Shown piece after piece: positions 1 to 9,179 of a DNA stretch of 64,000 nucleotides. This DNA is from Methylobacterium sp. 2A (GTDB taxonomy: Bacteria > Pseudomonadota > Alphaproteobacteria > Rhizobiales > Beijerinckiaceae): contig NZ_VUOK01000018.1 of the NCBI RefSeq assembly GCF_009806555.1, forward strand, positions 62,001-126,000, read 5' to 3'. The number at the start of each line of letters is the position of its first letter. Position 1 is the first letter of the stretch. The translations under genes were made by a program, and so were the position numbers. The notes below the pieces were generated by a model, which saw nothing but the letters and a program-made list of their open reading frames with translations, was not told the DNA's origin and made no database searches.

Positions 1-384
1 CCCCGCGCTGTAGGCCGCGCGACCCGTGGGGGCCATCACGAAGGCGGTCAGGAACAAAGCGAGGCTGACCAGCACCGCGGTCGGCGGCGCCGTCTGGGTG
101 CCGAGCGCCGAGCGCAGGAGCGAGAGCACCACCACGATCCGGGTGAAGGCGGTGGCCATCACCAGCACCGACGGGGCGACCGCCAGGACGGTGATCAGCG
201 CGACGAGCTGGAGCGCCCGCTCGGTGGTGCCGCCGGCGCCGAGGTCGAGGGTGACGCTCTGGGCGAGGGCCGGCGAGGCGGCGAGCAGCGCGAGGGCCGG
301 GATCACCATCCGGCCCGGAGGCCGGAATTTGCGCCTCGGACCGGGGCGAGTCGGGGAGTTCGGCACGGCAGGCGTTGGTGTCAC
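1..384 (-). CDS. fliP: Flagellar type III export protein FliP, 3' part missing (window edge)
   Basis: FliP is an integral inner-membrane part of the flagellar protein export gate. Only the first 128 codons are visible. A basic stretch (RRKFRPPGR) precedes a hydrophobic signal-like segment (residues 26-42, ending ALAQ). The family core follows, with a membrane segment from about residue 57 and the hallmark [17 protein letters not shown] at 81-97. The GTG at 384 overlaps the TGA of the upstream gene (GTGA), which suggests translational coupling; an in-frame ATG at 309 is the alternative start, but it would drop the basic n-region. It lies apart from the main flagellar block at 3.9-11.9 kb. Confidence 0.9.
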   Translation of the reverse strand, partial: MTPTPAVPNSPTRPGPRRKFRPPGRMVIPALALLAASPALAQSVTLDLGAGGTTERALQLVALITVLAVAPSVLVMATAFTRIVVVLSLLRSALGTQTAPPTAVLVSLALFLTAFVMAPTGRAAYSAG

Positions 385-1472
385 GAGCGGTCGCAGGTCG
401 GCGCGGCGGGGCGGACGCCCTCGCGGCGGGCTTCGAGATTCTGCCAGACGAGGAGCGACGGCAGGCCGAGCACCACGTCGGGCACCCGGCGGGCGAGGGA
501 GAGGGCGATGGCCGTCCCGGCATCGATGCCGAACAGGCCGCAGACCAGCACGAGCCCGCCCTCCTGCACGCCGAGCCCGCTCGGGACCAGGAAGGCGGCG
601 GCCTTGATCGCCTGGTTCAGGGATTCGATCACCAGGATGTCGGTGAGCGCGACGTGGTCGACGCCGATGCAGGTCAGCACGATGATGATTTCGGTCGCGC
701 CGAGGAGCCAGGCCAGCGCGTGCAGGGCGATGGACTGGGCGAGACGCCCCCGCCGCCCCGGCCCCCAGACCGCGTCCAGCGCGCCCTGGATGCGCCGGCT
801 CGGCTCGGGCCGGGCCTCGGCCTCGCGCACGAAGCGCCGGCCGAGGGCGGCGATCCGGTCCTCGAGGACACGGACGATCCCGGTCCGCTGGAGCGCGAAG
901 AACGCCGCGACGGCGAGTGCCGCCACCGCGAGGGTGCGCAGCGTCCAGTCGGCGAGTTCGGCCGCCGCGGCGCCGTCGACCTGGGTGAGGAGCCCGGCCC
1001 CGAGGCCGGCGAACAGGGCGAGCGTGCCGACCTGGAACAGCAGATCGGCGAGCACCGAGGCGGCGGCGAGCGAGCCCGCGACCCCCCAGAAGGTGAGGAG
1101 CCGCGCGCCCAGCACCTCGCCGCCCACCGAGGCGACCGGCAGCAGGACGTTGATGCCCTCGCGCACGAAGCGCAGGATCAGGCAGGCCGAGGCCGGGGCG
1201 GGCGACAGCCCGTCGAGGATGCGCGCCCAGGCGAGGCCGCACACCACCAGCACCAGCGCCCGGACCAGCGTGACGCCGACGAAGCCCGCGACGCCGATCC
1301 GGCCGAACGCCGTCGCCACGGCCTGGAGATCGTTGGTCGCCACCAGCCAGACCGCGAAGCCGAGCCCGATCAGCGTGCCGAGCAGCGGGAGGCGGCGCAC
1401 GAGGGCGCGGACGGCCCGGCGCTTCCCGGATTGGCGCGCCTCCGTCACGGTTGCAGCGTGCGCGTTACGCAT
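381..1472 (-). CDS. HpnL-like / lysylphosphatidylglycerol-synthase-type membrane protein
   Basis: A 363-residue polytopic inner-membrane protein with about eight hydrophobic segments. Its pattern ([18 protein letters not shown] near residues 103-120, then [11 protein letters not shown] near 297-307) is that of the flippase-like LPG-synthase transmembrane family, of which hopanoid-associated HpnL is a member. These proteins are thought to move or modify lipids, but the substrate here cannot be read from sequence. No hopanoid genes are in the window. The stop codon overlaps the GTG start of fliP. There is no good Shine-Dalgarno before the ATG at 1472, so a GTG start a few codons in is possible. 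Confidence 0.8.
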   Translation of the reverse strand: MRNAHAATVTEARQSGKRRAVRALVRRLPLLGTLIGLGFAVWLVATNDLQAVATAFGRIGVAGFVGVTLVRALVLVVCGLAWARILDGLSPAPASACLILRFVREGINVLLPVASVGGEVLGARLLTFWGVAGSLAAASVLADLLFQVGTLALFAGLGAGLLTQVDGAAAAELADWTLRTLAVAALAVAAFFALQRTGIVRVLEDRIAALGRRFVREAEARPEPSRRIQGALDAVWGPGRRGRLAQSIALHALAWLLGATEIIIVLTCIGVDHVALTDILVIESLNQAIKAAAFLVPSGLGVQEGGLVLVCGLFGIDAGTAIALSLARRVPDVVLGLPSLLVWQNLEARREGVRPAAPTCDRS

Positions 1473-1511
1473 CGGGAGGCGGGCAAGAGCGTCAGCTCCG
1501 GGTTGGGCCGG

Positions 1512-1943
1512 TCAGCGTGCCGGCGGCGATTCGTCGAGCGATACCGCCGCTAGTGCGGTATTGGGGCCGAATTCGGGGGACGGCCGCCGCGGCGGAGCGG
1601 GGGCAAGGACAGCGGCCAGCGCGTCCGCGGGGCCGGCCTCGGGATCGAGCAGGACGACGCGGCCGGACGCGAGGCTCGCGCCGGTGGCGACCGCGATGGC
1701 GCGCTTCGGGCACGGGCCGAGGCAGCCCGACTCGACGATGCAGAGCTTCCGCCGGCCGGCCGCCTCGTCCCGGGGGGCCTGCTTCCCGGCCTTCTTCAGG
1801 AGCGCGCGGACGGCGCGCGGGCGCAGGCCCTGCCGCTTGGCGCATTTGGAGCAGACGACCACGACCTCGGTGAGCTTGGTCCTGGCGGAGCGGCCGGCAG
1901 GGCGGCGATCCGCGTCGCCGGTGGAGCGTGGCTCTGTCATCAT
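1512..1943 (-). CDS. Small thioredoxin-like [2Fe-2S] ferredoxin-domain protein
   Basis: A 143-residue protein with CSKC at residues 31-34 and a second cluster CIVESGCLGPC at 68-78. Five cysteines in this arrangement match the thioredoxin-like [2Fe-2S] ferredoxin family, where four cysteines normally ligate the cluster. The tail after about residue 105 is proline- and alanine-rich and probably disordered. It is cytoplasmic (no signal peptide). The partner and redox role are not evident. Two adjacent ATGs (1943 and 1940) could serve as start. It lies 39 bases upstream of the HpnL-like gene on the same strand and may be cotranscribed with it. Confidence 0.7.
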   Translation of the reverse strand: MMTEPRSTGDADRRPAGRSARTKLTEVVVVCSKCAKRQGLRPRAVRALLKKAGKQAPRDEAAGRRKLCIVESGCLGPCPKRAIAVATGASLASGRVVLLDPEAGPADALAAVLAPAPPRRPSPEFGPNTALAAVSLDESPPAR

Positions 1944-2123
1944 CCGGAGACTCTAGGGCGCGATACCGGCATCGGGCTACGTCGCCCGTCGCCGCGGCTC
2001 GGAGGGCCGGGACCGGCGCCATAAAAAGGGCCTAAAAGAACGGGATTCCGGTTCCGCGCACGGGCCGCCCCTTGGCCGGCGCCGCCTCGGCGGAACCGGC
2101 GCAGACCCAGGAACAAAGAGCGG

Positions 2124-3434
2124 ATGAGCCTCGACGACGTCAAAGACGACACGCGCGAAAGCGAGATCGTGACGTTCGCTGCCCCGACGATGACCGAGCT
2201 GCGGCGGAGCGCGGAGACGATCCGGCCTGTCCCGGAGAAGCGGGGCTTGCAGGCTTTGGCCACCGCGATTCGCCAGCGCCTGGACTGGACCCGGCTGCCG
2301 GGCCTGCGCCCCCGCCAGGAGGACACGTCGAGCTACGGCGCGCGGATCATCCGCCGCATCAGCCTGTTCGTCGTGCTGCCGACCCTCGTGGTCGGGCTCT
2401 ACCTGTTCGGCTTCGCGTCGAATCAATATGTCGCCGAGGCCCAGTTCGCGGTGCGCGGCAACGTCGAGCCGATGGAGAACATCTCCCTCGGCCAGTACAC
2501 GAGCCTGATCCAGAAGCACAACAGTCAGGACAGCTTCATCGTCCGCGACTACATCAACAGCCAGACCATGGTCGAGGCGCTCGAGAAGAGCATCAGCCTG
2601 TCCAAGATGTTCTCCCGTCCGGAGGCCGATTTCTGGACGCGGTTCGATCCGAGCGACCCGATCGAGGATCTGACCCAGTACTGGCGCAAGCACGTCGACG
2701 CGCATATCGATTCGATCTCGGGCGTGATCCGCCTGTCGGTCCGGGCCTTCACGCCCGACGATGCCCTGACCATCACCCGCGAGGTGGTGACGCGCGCCGA
2801 GGCGCTGATCAACGACATCTCGAAGCGCGCGCAGGCCGACATGGTCGTCCAGGCCGAGGCCGACGCCAGGACCGCGCAGGAGCGCCTGCGCAAGGCGCAT
2901 CTCGCCCTGCAGAGCTTCCGCAATCAGTGGGGGGTGATCGATCCGGTCAAATCCGCCGAGGGGATCCTGACGACCCTCACGATGCTGCGGAAGGACAAGC
3001 TCAAGGCCGAGAACGACCTTCAGGTCCTGCGCAGCTCCAACCTGGACGAGCGCTCGCGCTCGATCCAGACGCTCGTCGCCAATATCGCGGCCATCGACCA
3101 GCAGATGAAGGCGCTGCAGGACGAGATGACCACCGCGGGGGCCGCCCTGGGCGGCCCGAACCTGACCGAGGCCCTGCTCCAGTACGAGGGCCTGCAGGTC
3201 GAGCGGACGATCGCCGAGAAGCTTGAGGAATCAGCCCATCTGCTGCTCGACCGCGCCCGCGTGGCGGCCGGCAAGCAGCACATCTTCCTGGCGACCTTCG
3301 TGCCGCCGGTCCTGCCGACGGACAGCCTCTACCCGGAGCGGGGCCACACGCTGCTCGTCGCGTTCTTCTGCTTCTTCGTGCTCTGGAGTTCGTCCTCGCT
3401 CCTGATCGCGGGCATCCGCGACCAAAGGATGTAG
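2124..3434 (+). CDS. Capsule/exopolysaccharide export inner-membrane protein, KpsE/BexC/CtrB type
   Basis: A 436-residue polysaccharide co-polymerase. There is a cytoplasmic N-terminus, TM1 at about 79-97, a long periplasmic region whose second half (about 230-330) is rich in coiled-coil heptads, and a C-terminal TM at about 408-430 after a proline-containing segment (FVPPVLPTDSLYPER). This N- and C-terminal TM layout with a periplasmic coiled coil is that of the KpsE/CtrB family, which links the ABC exporter to the outer-membrane channel. No kpsM, kpsT, kpsD or glycosyltransferase gene is adjacent, so it is an orphan here. Confidence 0.85.
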   Translation: MSLDDVKDDTRESEIVTFAAPTMTELRRSAETIRPVPEKRGLQALATAIRQRLDWTRLPGLRPRQEDTSSYGARIIRRISLFVVLPTLVVGLYLFGFASNQYVAEAQFAVRGNVEPMENISLGQYTSLIQKHNSQDSFIVRDYINSQTMVEALEKSISLSKMFSRPEADFWTRFDPSDPIEDLTQYWRKHVDAHIDSISGVIRLSVRAFTPDDALTITREVVTRAEALINDISKRAQADMVVQAEADARTAQERLRKAHLALQSFRNQWGVIDPVKSAEGILTTLTMLRKDKLKAENDLQVLRSSNLDERSRSIQTLVANIAAIDQQMKALQDEMTTAGAALGGPNLTEALLQYEGLQVERTIAEKLEESAHLLLDRARVAAGKQHIFLATFVPPVLPTDSLYPERGHTLLVAFFCFFVLWSSSSLLIAGIRDQRM

Positions 3435-3531
3435 GCAGCCGCCGAGCGGCTCTGGATCCCGCGCCGCGCGGTCTGTAGAGGGGGTGGCCGGCGATTCCGG
3501 TGCCCGGTGAAAGAGCGAAGTCTAACGGTCC

Positions 3532-3816
3532 ATGTCGGATTTCTCCGATCTCGTCGCGAAGGCGATCCAGCCCTCGATGACCCGGGAGGAGCGCGAGGCG
3601 GTCTACGCCGTGGTTCGACAGGCCGTGCTCCGCCTGCAGGAGCGGGAGGCGCTCCCCCCCGGCGATCCGCGCGTGGCGCTCCAGCGCCATCTCGTCGAGG
3701 AGACGATCCGCGATGTCGAGGGCGACGTCGCCCGCTACGCCTCGCTGCGCAAGCTTGAGGCCGCCTTCGCGGCTCAGAACGAGACGGACCGGGCGACGAA
3801 GAGCGGGCGCCGGTAG
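3532..3816 (+). CDS. Small hypothetical protein (94 aa)
   Basis: Not recognised. It is a 94-residue soluble protein, strongly helical in composition, with alternating charged residues and no signal peptide, membrane segment or cysteine. The sequence reads as a genuine protein (acidic and basic residues balanced, few rare motifs) rather than a GC-driven shadow frame. It starts 97 bases after the KpsE-type gene on the same strand, so it may be cotranscribed with it. It faces flbD convergently across a perfect hairpin. Confidence 0.6.
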   Translation: MSDFSDLVAKAIQPSMTREEREAVYAVVRQAVLRLQEREALPPGDPRVALQRHLVEETIRDVEGDVARYASLRKLEAAFAAQNETDRATKSGRR

Positions 3817-3845
3817 AGCGCACGCTCGGCCGAGGCGGAAGCTCG

Positions 3846-3867
3846 GCGCGCCGCCACTGCGGCGCGC
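3846..3867. terminator. Perfect hairpin between convergent genes
   Basis: A 9-bp perfect stem GCGCGCCGC/GCGGCGCGC with a CACT loop lies between the end of the 94-aa gene (3816) and the end of flbD (3880). Position and symmetry fit a bidirectional terminator; there is no T-tract on either side, so efficiency is uncertain. Confidence 0.5.
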
Positions 3868-3879
3868 ATCAAAGGGGTG

Positions 3880-5241
3880 TCACCCGCAGGCTACGCTCGC
3901 CCGCACGCTGCCGGGCTCGGCCACGTCGAGGCCCGCCGAGACGTACTCGTTGAGCTTGTTGCGCAGGGTCCGGATCGAGATGCCGAGGATCTTGGCCGCA
4001 TGGGTGCGGTTGCCCAGGCAATGGTCCAGGGTGTCGAGGATCAGGTCGCACTCGACCTGCGCCACGGTCCGCCCCACCAGCCCGCGGGTGGCGGCCTCGG
4101 CGGCCTGCGCGGCGCGCGTCGCCGGACCTTCCGCGGCGATCGCCTCTCCATCGGGGGAGAGGATCGCCTCGGGGCCGATCGCGTCGCCCGAGGCCAGCAG
4201 CACCGCCCGGTGCAGGGTGTTCTCCAGCTCGCGGACATTGCCGCGCCAGGGGTTCCTCAGCACCAGCGCGCGCGCCTCCGCGGAGAGCGGGCGGGCCGGC
4301 ACGCCGTTCACCGCAGCGTATTTCTTGGCGAAATGCGCGGCGAGTTCCAGGATGTCGGCCGGCCGCTCGCGCAGGGGCGGCAGCTTCAGGGCCACGACGT
4401 TGAGCCGGTAGAACAGGTCCTCGCGGAACGTGCCCTTGCGGACCTCCTCGGCGAGGTTGCGGTTCGAGGTGGCGAGCACCCGGATATCGACCCGCACCGG
4501 CGCGGTGCCGCCGACCCGGTCGATCACCCGCTCCTGGAGGGCGCGCAGCAGCTTCGCCTGCAGGCGGACATCCATCTCGGAGATCTCGTCCAAGAGCAGC
4601 GTGCCGCCATTGGCCTCCTCGAACCGGCCGATGCGCCGGGCGACCGCGCCGGTGAACGCCCCCTTCTCGTGGCCGAACAGCTCGGATTCGAGCAGGGCCT
4701 CGGGGATCGCCGCGCAGTTCACCGACACGAAGGGCTTGCCCACCCGGTTGGACTTCTGATGGACGTGGCGGGCCAGCACCTCCTTGCCGGTGCCGCTCTC
4801 GCCGGTGATCAACACCGAGGCCTCCGAGCGGGCGACCTGCTCGGCGAGCTTGACCACGCGCTCCATCGACGGATCGCGCCACACGAAGGCGGCGCGGTCG
4901 GTGGCCACCGCCTCCAGCACCGCGGCGATCATCTCGGGATCCGGCGGGAGCGGGATGTATTCCTTGGCGCCGGCCCGGATCGCCGCCACGGCGGCCGAGG
5001 CGTCGGCCGAGACCCCGCAGGCGACCACGGGGGTGCGGATCCGCTCCGCCTCCAGGGCCGAGACGAGCCCCGCGATCGGCAGCGACACGTCGATCATGAT
5101 CAGATCGGCGCCGCGGGCGCGCAGCACGTTGAGGCCCTGCGGCACGGCGTCGGCCTGGGTCACGGAGGCGCCGCGCTGCATGGCGATCTTCGAAGCGGTG
5201 ATCAACTCGCCGTTGAGCCGCCCGATCATCAGGAGCCGCAT
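3880..5241 (-). CDS. flbD: Sigma-54-dependent flagellar regulator FlbD
   Basis: A 453-residue enhancer-binding protein. A receiver-like domain (1-110) keeps Asp51 and Lys93 but lacks the N-terminal acidic pair, so phosphorylation is doubtful; in Caulobacter FlbD is controlled by FliX instead. An AAA+ domain follows, with Walker A GESGTGKE (147-154), the sigma-54 contact loop GAFTGA (194-199) and Walker B GGTLLLDE (212-219). A C-terminal Fis-type helix-turn-helix ([20 protein letters not shown], about 414-433) closes it. It is the last gene of fliF-fliG-fliH-fliN-flbD, the Caulobacter order. The ATG at 5241 follows GAGGGA. No fliX is visible in this window. Confidence 0.93.
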   Translation of the reverse strand: MRLLMIGRLNGELITASKIAMQRGASVTQADAVPQGLNVLRARGADLIMIDVSLPIAGLVSALEAERIRTPVVACGVSADASAAVAAIRAGAKEYIPLPPDPEMIAAVLEAVATDRAAFVWRDPSMERVVKLAEQVARSEASVLITGESGTGKEVLARHVHQKSNRVGKPFVSVNCAAIPEALLESELFGHEKGAFTGAVARRIGRFEEANGGTLLLDEISEMDVRLQAKLLRALQERVIDRVGGTAPVRVDIRVLATSNRNLAEEVRKGTFREDLFYRLNVVALKLPPLRERPADILELAAHFAKKYAAVNGVPARPLSAEARALVLRNPWRGNVRELENTLHRAVLLASGDAIGPEAILSPDGEAIAAEGPATRAAQAAEAATRGLVGRTVAQVECDLILDTLDHCLGNRTHAAKILGISIRTLRNKLNEYVSAGLDVAEPGSVRASVACG

Positions 5242-5300
5242 AACTCGTCCCTCTCAAATCCCATGGCGCGGACAGCCCCCCGGCGTCCGGCCGGTAAAAC

Positions 5301-5639
5301 CTATTCGCCCTTGACGATCTCGGTCATCGTCACGCCGAGCCGATCCTCGACGAGGACGACCTCGCCGCGGGCGACGAGCCGGTTGTTGACGAACACGTCG
5401 ATCGCCTCGCCGACCTTCCGGTCGAGTTCGAGCACGGCGCCCGGCGCCATCCGGAGCAGGTCGCCGATCGGCATCCGGGCGGAGCCCAGCACCGCCGAGA
5501 CCATCACGGGCACGTCGAAGAGCTGCTCCAGGTCGGCGGCGGTCTTGGGCGTGGTCGGCGCGTCGCGGATCGAGCCGCCCGCGTAGTCGGGGTCGTTCTC
5601 GCCGAGCTGGGGCAGGCTGAAATCGTCGGACATCGGCAT
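5301..5639 (-). CDS. fliN: Flagellar motor switch protein FliN
   Basis: A 112-residue C-ring subunit. The C-terminal SpoA domain covers roughly residues 38-110, with the expected LFDVPVMVSAVLGSARMPIGDLL and a VFVNNRLVARGEVVLVEDRLG strand pair. The N-terminal 35 residues are a variable acidic linker. The ATG at 5639 is chosen because AGGA lies 6 bases upstream; a second ATG at 5633 (MSDDF) is the alternative. It begins 10 bases after the fliH stop, inside the fliF-flbD operon. Confidence 0.93.
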   Translation of the reverse strand: MPMSDDFSLPQLGENDPDYAGGSIRDAPTTPKTAADLEQLFDVPVMVSAVLGSARMPIGDLLRMAPGAVLELDRKVGEAIDVFVNNRLVARGEVVLVEDRLGVTMTEIVKGE

Positions 5640-5649
5640 CGGGATTCCT

Positions 5650-6261
5650 TCAGGAACGCGTCGGCAGGCCGAGGGCGTCGAGCACGGCCGCCTCGATGCG
5701 GGCGCGCTCCCGGACGATGCCGCCATCGGCCCACTCGATGCGGGCGTCGCCCGCCGCCATGTCGGGGTCGCCGAGGACGACGAGGCGGCCCTCGTAGCCG
5801 CGCTCGCGGGCGAGGCGCTTCATCAGGGCCTCGGCCTCCTCGACCAGGCTGTCGTGGACCCGCACCACGAGGTGGGGCACCCCGCGCAGATGCTGGAGCG
5901 CGGCGCGCGCCGCCTCGCCGATACCGGCGAGCGGCACGGCGTCGAGGGCGTCGCCCGCGACCTTCCGGGCGATCAGCATGGCGACCTCGACCGCCTGCAC
6001 CTCGCGCTCGGCGTCGCGGGCATCGGCCTGGGCGATGAGGCCCGCGGCGGCCAGCGCCAGCCGGTTCAGGGCGTCGGCGAGCCGCCCCTGGATCTGCGCC
6101 TCGGCCTGGACCCGCCCCTCCTGCAGGCCGCGGGCATGGGCCTCGGCCTCGGCGCGGGCGGCGGCCTCGGCGGCGCGCTGCGCCTCGGCACTGGGACGCG
6201 CGCTGCGGAAATCGGTCTCGAACAGGAACGGCTTCGCGCTCCGGGCGGATTGGGCGCTCAA
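5650..6261 (-). CDS. fliH: Flagellar export ATPase regulator FliH (FlbE)
   Basis: A 203-residue FliH/FlbE-family protein that tethers and regulates the FliI export ATPase at the C-ring. A short N-terminal segment is followed by a long alanine/glutamate-rich helix (about 22-105), then the conserved C-terminal domain (about 115-200, including RVHDSLVEEAEALMKRLA and GDPDMAAGDARIEWADGG). The start is TTG at 6261, overlapping the fliG stop as TTGA, with GGAG within fliG upstream; this implies translational coupling. The fliI gene itself is not in the window. Confidence 0.88.
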   Translation of the reverse strand: MSAQSARSAKPFLFETDFRSARPSAEAQRAAEAAARAEAEAHARGLQEGRVQAEAQIQGRLADALNRLALAAAGLIAQADARDAEREVQAVEVAMLIARKVAGDALDAVPLAGIGEAARAALQHLRGVPHLVVRVHDSLVEEAEALMKRLARERGYEGRLVVLGDPDMAAGDARIEWADGGIVRERARIEAAVLDALGLPTRS

Positions 6262-7304
6262 TAGACCAGCTCCTCCTCGGCGCTATTCTTGGCGATCATG
6301 ATCTCGCCCTTCTCGGCGAGGTCCTTGGCGATCTCGGTCATCTTGGCCTGCGCCTCGTCGACCTCCTTGAGGCGGACCGGGCCCAGCGAGGCCATCTCGT
6401 CCGTGAGGTTCTTGGCCGCGCGGGTCGACATCTGCCGCATGAAGAAGGCGCGGGTCGCCTCGTTGCCGCCCTTGAGCGCCCGGCACAGGGTTTCGTTGTC
6501 GACCGAGCGCATCAGGGTCTGGACGCTGCCCGGATCGAGCTTCAGCAGATCCTCGAAGGTGAACATCAGTTCGCGGATGCGCTTGGCCGAGCCGCGGTTC
6601 GCCTGGTCGAGGGCGGCGAGGAAGCGCCCCTCCGTCGACCGGTCGAAGGCGTTGAACACGTCGGCCATCATCTCGTGGGCGTCGCGGCGCTGGGTCTGGG
6701 CGATGGTGGAGACGAACTCGACCCGCAGCGTCTCCTCGATGTGGCGCAGGGCCTCCTTCTGGACCGTCTCCATGCGCAGCATCCGGTTCAGGACGTCGAT
6801 GGCGAACTCTTCCGGCAGGATGGTCAGCACCTTGGCGGCGTAGTCGGCCCGCACCCGGGACAGCACCACCGCCACGGTCTGCGGGTATTCGTTGCGCAGG
6901 AACGAGGCGAGGATCTCGGGATCCACCTGGGCGATCGAGGCCCAGACGCGCTTGCCCGACGCGCCCTTGATCTCCGCCATGATCAGCGAGACCTGATCGC
7001 TCGGGAAGATTTTCAGGAGCAGCGCCTCGGTCCGCTCGAAGTTCGACGAGATGCCGCCGCTGTTGCCGAGTTTGGTCACGAACTCGATGATCAGCTTCTC
7101 GACGGTGGCGACCTCCAGCGTGCCGAGCTGGACCATCGCGTGGCTGACCTTCTTGACCTCGTCCTCCTCCAGCATCTGCCAGATCGGCGCGCCTTCCTCC
7201 TCGCCGAGCATCAGCAGGAGCGCGGCGGCGCGCTGCGGGCCGGGCATCGCCGCGAAGGCGTCGACGCCCACATTCGCCAGGGTGTTTGCCGGTCCTGCCG
7301 CCAT
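6258..7304 (-). CDS. fliG: Flagellar motor switch protein FliG
   Basis: A 348-residue rotor protein that links the MS-ring to the C-ring and carries the stator-facing charges. The order of domains is typical: an N-terminal FliF-binding domain (about 10-110, PQRAAALLLMLGEEEGAPIW), a middle domain including the EYPQTVAVVLSRV segment (about 140-155), and a C-terminal motor domain (about 230-340) with MFTFEDLLKLD and FFMRQMSTRAAKNL. The ATG at 7304 follows GGCGGA. The stop overlaps the fliH start by four bases. Confidence 0.95.
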   Translation of the reverse strand: MAAGPANTLANVGVDAFAAMPGPQRAAALLLMLGEEEGAPIWQMLEEDEVKKVSHAMVQLGTLEVATVEKLIIEFVTKLGNSGGISSNFERTEALLLKIFPSDQVSLIMAEIKGASGKRVWASIAQVDPEILASFLRNEYPQTVAVVLSRVRADYAAKVLTILPEEFAIDVLNRMLRMETVQKEALRHIEETLRVEFVSTIAQTQRRDAHEMMADVFNAFDRSTEGRFLAALDQANRGSAKRIRELMFTFEDLLKLDPGSVQTLMRSVDNETLCRALKGGNEATRAFFMRQMSTRAAKNLTDEMASLGPVRLKEVDEAQAKMTEIAKDLAEKGEIMIAKNSAEEELVY

Positions 7305-7329
7305 CGTTCCGCCCTCGATCCCCTACGCG

Positions 7330-8961
7330 TCACTCTTCCTGGAGCCAGCCGCGCAGCACCTCGACGGTCTCGGTCGGGCTCGCCCGGACCATGTCGACGA
7401 CGCGCTGCACGGTTTCGGCCTGGACCTGGCCGTTGATCTTGGCGAACTCCATCAGCCGGGCGGTGGGGTTGTCCCGCTCCAGGACCGTGATGGTCCCCGC
7501 GGGCCCGGCGACCGCCACGGCCTCCGCTGCGGCGCCCATCCCCGGCGCGGCGAGCGACGGCGGATCCGGCACCGGCGCCAGCACCTGCTTCACCAGCGGG
7601 CGCACCACGGTGAGCAGGACGATCAGGGTGAGGAGTGCCAGCACGGCGAGTTCGGCCATGCGCAGCACGTCCTCCTTGGTCGGCGCGAGCAGCGATTGGA
7701 TCAGCGTCGGCTCGGTGAATTGCGGCAGGCTCGGCGCCTCGGCGAATCGGAGATTGACGACCTCGATCTGGTCGCCGCGGGCCTTGTCGAACCCGACCGC
7801 GCTGCGCACCAGGGCGGTGATCCGCTCGATCTCGGCGGGCGCGCGGGGGCTGTAGGTCTGCTTGCCGTCGGCCGCGGTCGCGTAGACCCCGTCGACCACC
7901 ACCGCCACCGACAGGCGCTTGATCCGGCCGCCCTCGGCCACCTCGGTCTTGGTTACCCGGGAGATCTCGTAATTCGTGGTCTCCTCGTTCTTGTTGGTCG
8001 CGTCCTTGGGGGCGGGCGCCTTGTCGCCCCCGTTGGCGCCGGGCAACTCGTTGCCGACGCTGACCTGCCCGTCGGCGTTGCTGGTCTGCGAGGATTCGGT
8101 CCGGGTCTGGGCCGAGCGGACGACGCGGCTCTCGGGATCGAAGGTCTCGGAGCGGCTCTCGATCCGGTTGAGGTCGAGTTCGGCGTTGACCTGCACCCGC
8201 GCCCGGCCCGGCCCGACGATGCCGGCGACCACGTCCTCGATCTGGCCGCGCAGGCGCCGCTCCAGGGCGACCTGGCGGTCCTCGAAGCCGCTGGCGGCGT
8301 CCGCCTCCGCGTCCCGGGCGCCGTCCGCGAGCAGGCGGCCGCGCTCGTCGACGATCGAGACCCGCTCGGGCTTCAGGCCCTCCACCGCGGAGGCCACGAG
8401 GTGGCGGATCGCCCGGACCTGCCCGGCATCGAGGTCGCCCATCAGCTTCAGCACGATGGCGGCGCTCGGGTTCTCCCGGTCGCGCTCGAACAGGCGCCGC
8501 TCCGGCAGGACGAGGTGGACCCGCGCCGCCTGGACCCGGCCGATCGCCTGGATCGAGCGGGCGAGCTCGCCCTCCAGGGCGCGCAGGTGATTCACGTTCT
8601 GGACGAAGTTGGTGGACGAGAACGCGTCGCCCTTGTCGAAGATCTCGTAGCCGACGCCCCCCTGGGTCGGCAGGCCCTTGCCGGCGAGGTCCATGCGCAG
8701 CTTGGCGAGGTCGCCCCGGGGCGCCAGGATCGTCTGGCCGGCCTCGCCGCGCGTCTCGTAGCGGATGCCGCGGCTGTCGAGGTCGCGGATGACGGCGGCC
8801 GAATCCTGCATCGACAGGTCCGAGAACAGCACGCCCATGTCGGGGCGCGAGACCCGCAGGATGATGAAGGCGAAGAAGCCGATCAGCGTCAGCGTCACCG
8901 CCGCCATGGCGGCGATCCGGGCCGGTCCGAGCTTCGTGACGAGATCGAGGACCGGCTTCAC
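7330..8961 (-). CDS. fliF: Flagellar MS-ring protein FliF
   Basis: A 543-residue MS-ring subunit in the inner membrane. TM1 is at about 15-37, the periplasmic ring-building motifs run from about 45 to 300 (for example GIRYETRGEAGQTILAP and RDNPSAAIVLKLM region), and TM2 is at about 433-456. The C-terminal tail (NPTARLMEFAKING to RGWLQEE) is the FliG-binding segment. The start is GTG at 8961 with no strong Shine-Dalgarno. It heads fliF-fliG-fliH-fliN-flbD; a near-consensus CtrA box lies about 70-90 bases upstream. Confidence 0.94.
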   Translation of the reverse strand: MKPVLDLVTKLGPARIAAMAAVTLTLIGFFAFIILRVSRPDMGVLFSDLSMQDSAAVIRDLDSRGIRYETRGEAGQTILAPRGDLAKLRMDLAGKGLPTQGGVGYEIFDKGDAFSSTNFVQNVNHLRALEGELARSIQAIGRVQAARVHLVLPERRLFERDRENPSAAIVLKLMGDLDAGQVRAIRHLVASAVEGLKPERVSIVDERGRLLADGARDAEADAASGFEDRQVALERRLRGQIEDVVAGIVGPGRARVQVNAELDLNRIESRSETFDPESRVVRSAQTRTESSQTSNADGQVSVGNELPGANGGDKAPAPKDATNKNEETTNYEISRVTKTEVAEGGRIKRLSVAVVVDGVYATAADGKQTYSPRAPAEIERITALVRSAVGFDKARGDQIEVVNLRFAEAPSLPQFTEPTLIQSLLAPTKEDVLRMAELAVLALLTLIVLLTVVRPLVKQVLAPVPDPPSLAAPGMGAAAEAVAVAGPAGTITVLERDNPTARLMEFAKINGQVQAETVQRVVDMVRASPTETVEVLRGWLQEE

Positions 8962-9029
8962 GGGCGGGTTCGCTGCACTCTGAACGCGATGCGGGCCCCT
9001 GCGGCCCGCCCGGCAGAATTTGCCCAGGC

Positions 9030-9049
9030 CATGGTTAGCGGGGCGTTAA
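9030..9049 (-). promoter_or_regulatory. CtrA-type binding box upstream of fliF
   Basis: Read on the minus strand the site is TTAA-N7-CTAACCATG, one mismatch from the CtrA consensus TTAA-N7-TTAAC and matching the TTAACCAT extension closely. It sits 69-88 bases before the fliF start codon in a 218-base gap that holds nothing else. In Caulobacter the fliF promoter is a classic CtrA target. Binding is inferred, not shown. Confidence 0.6.
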
Positions 9050-9179
9050 TGCCGGGCGCGGCAGCGGCCGATGGCGGCGGCCGGAACGACGCGAAGCCGC
9101 GCCCGGGGTCGGGACGCGGCTTCGCGGGGCTTCGGGAACGGACGGTACGGGCGGAGGGGCCCATCCCGGTGATGCCCGA

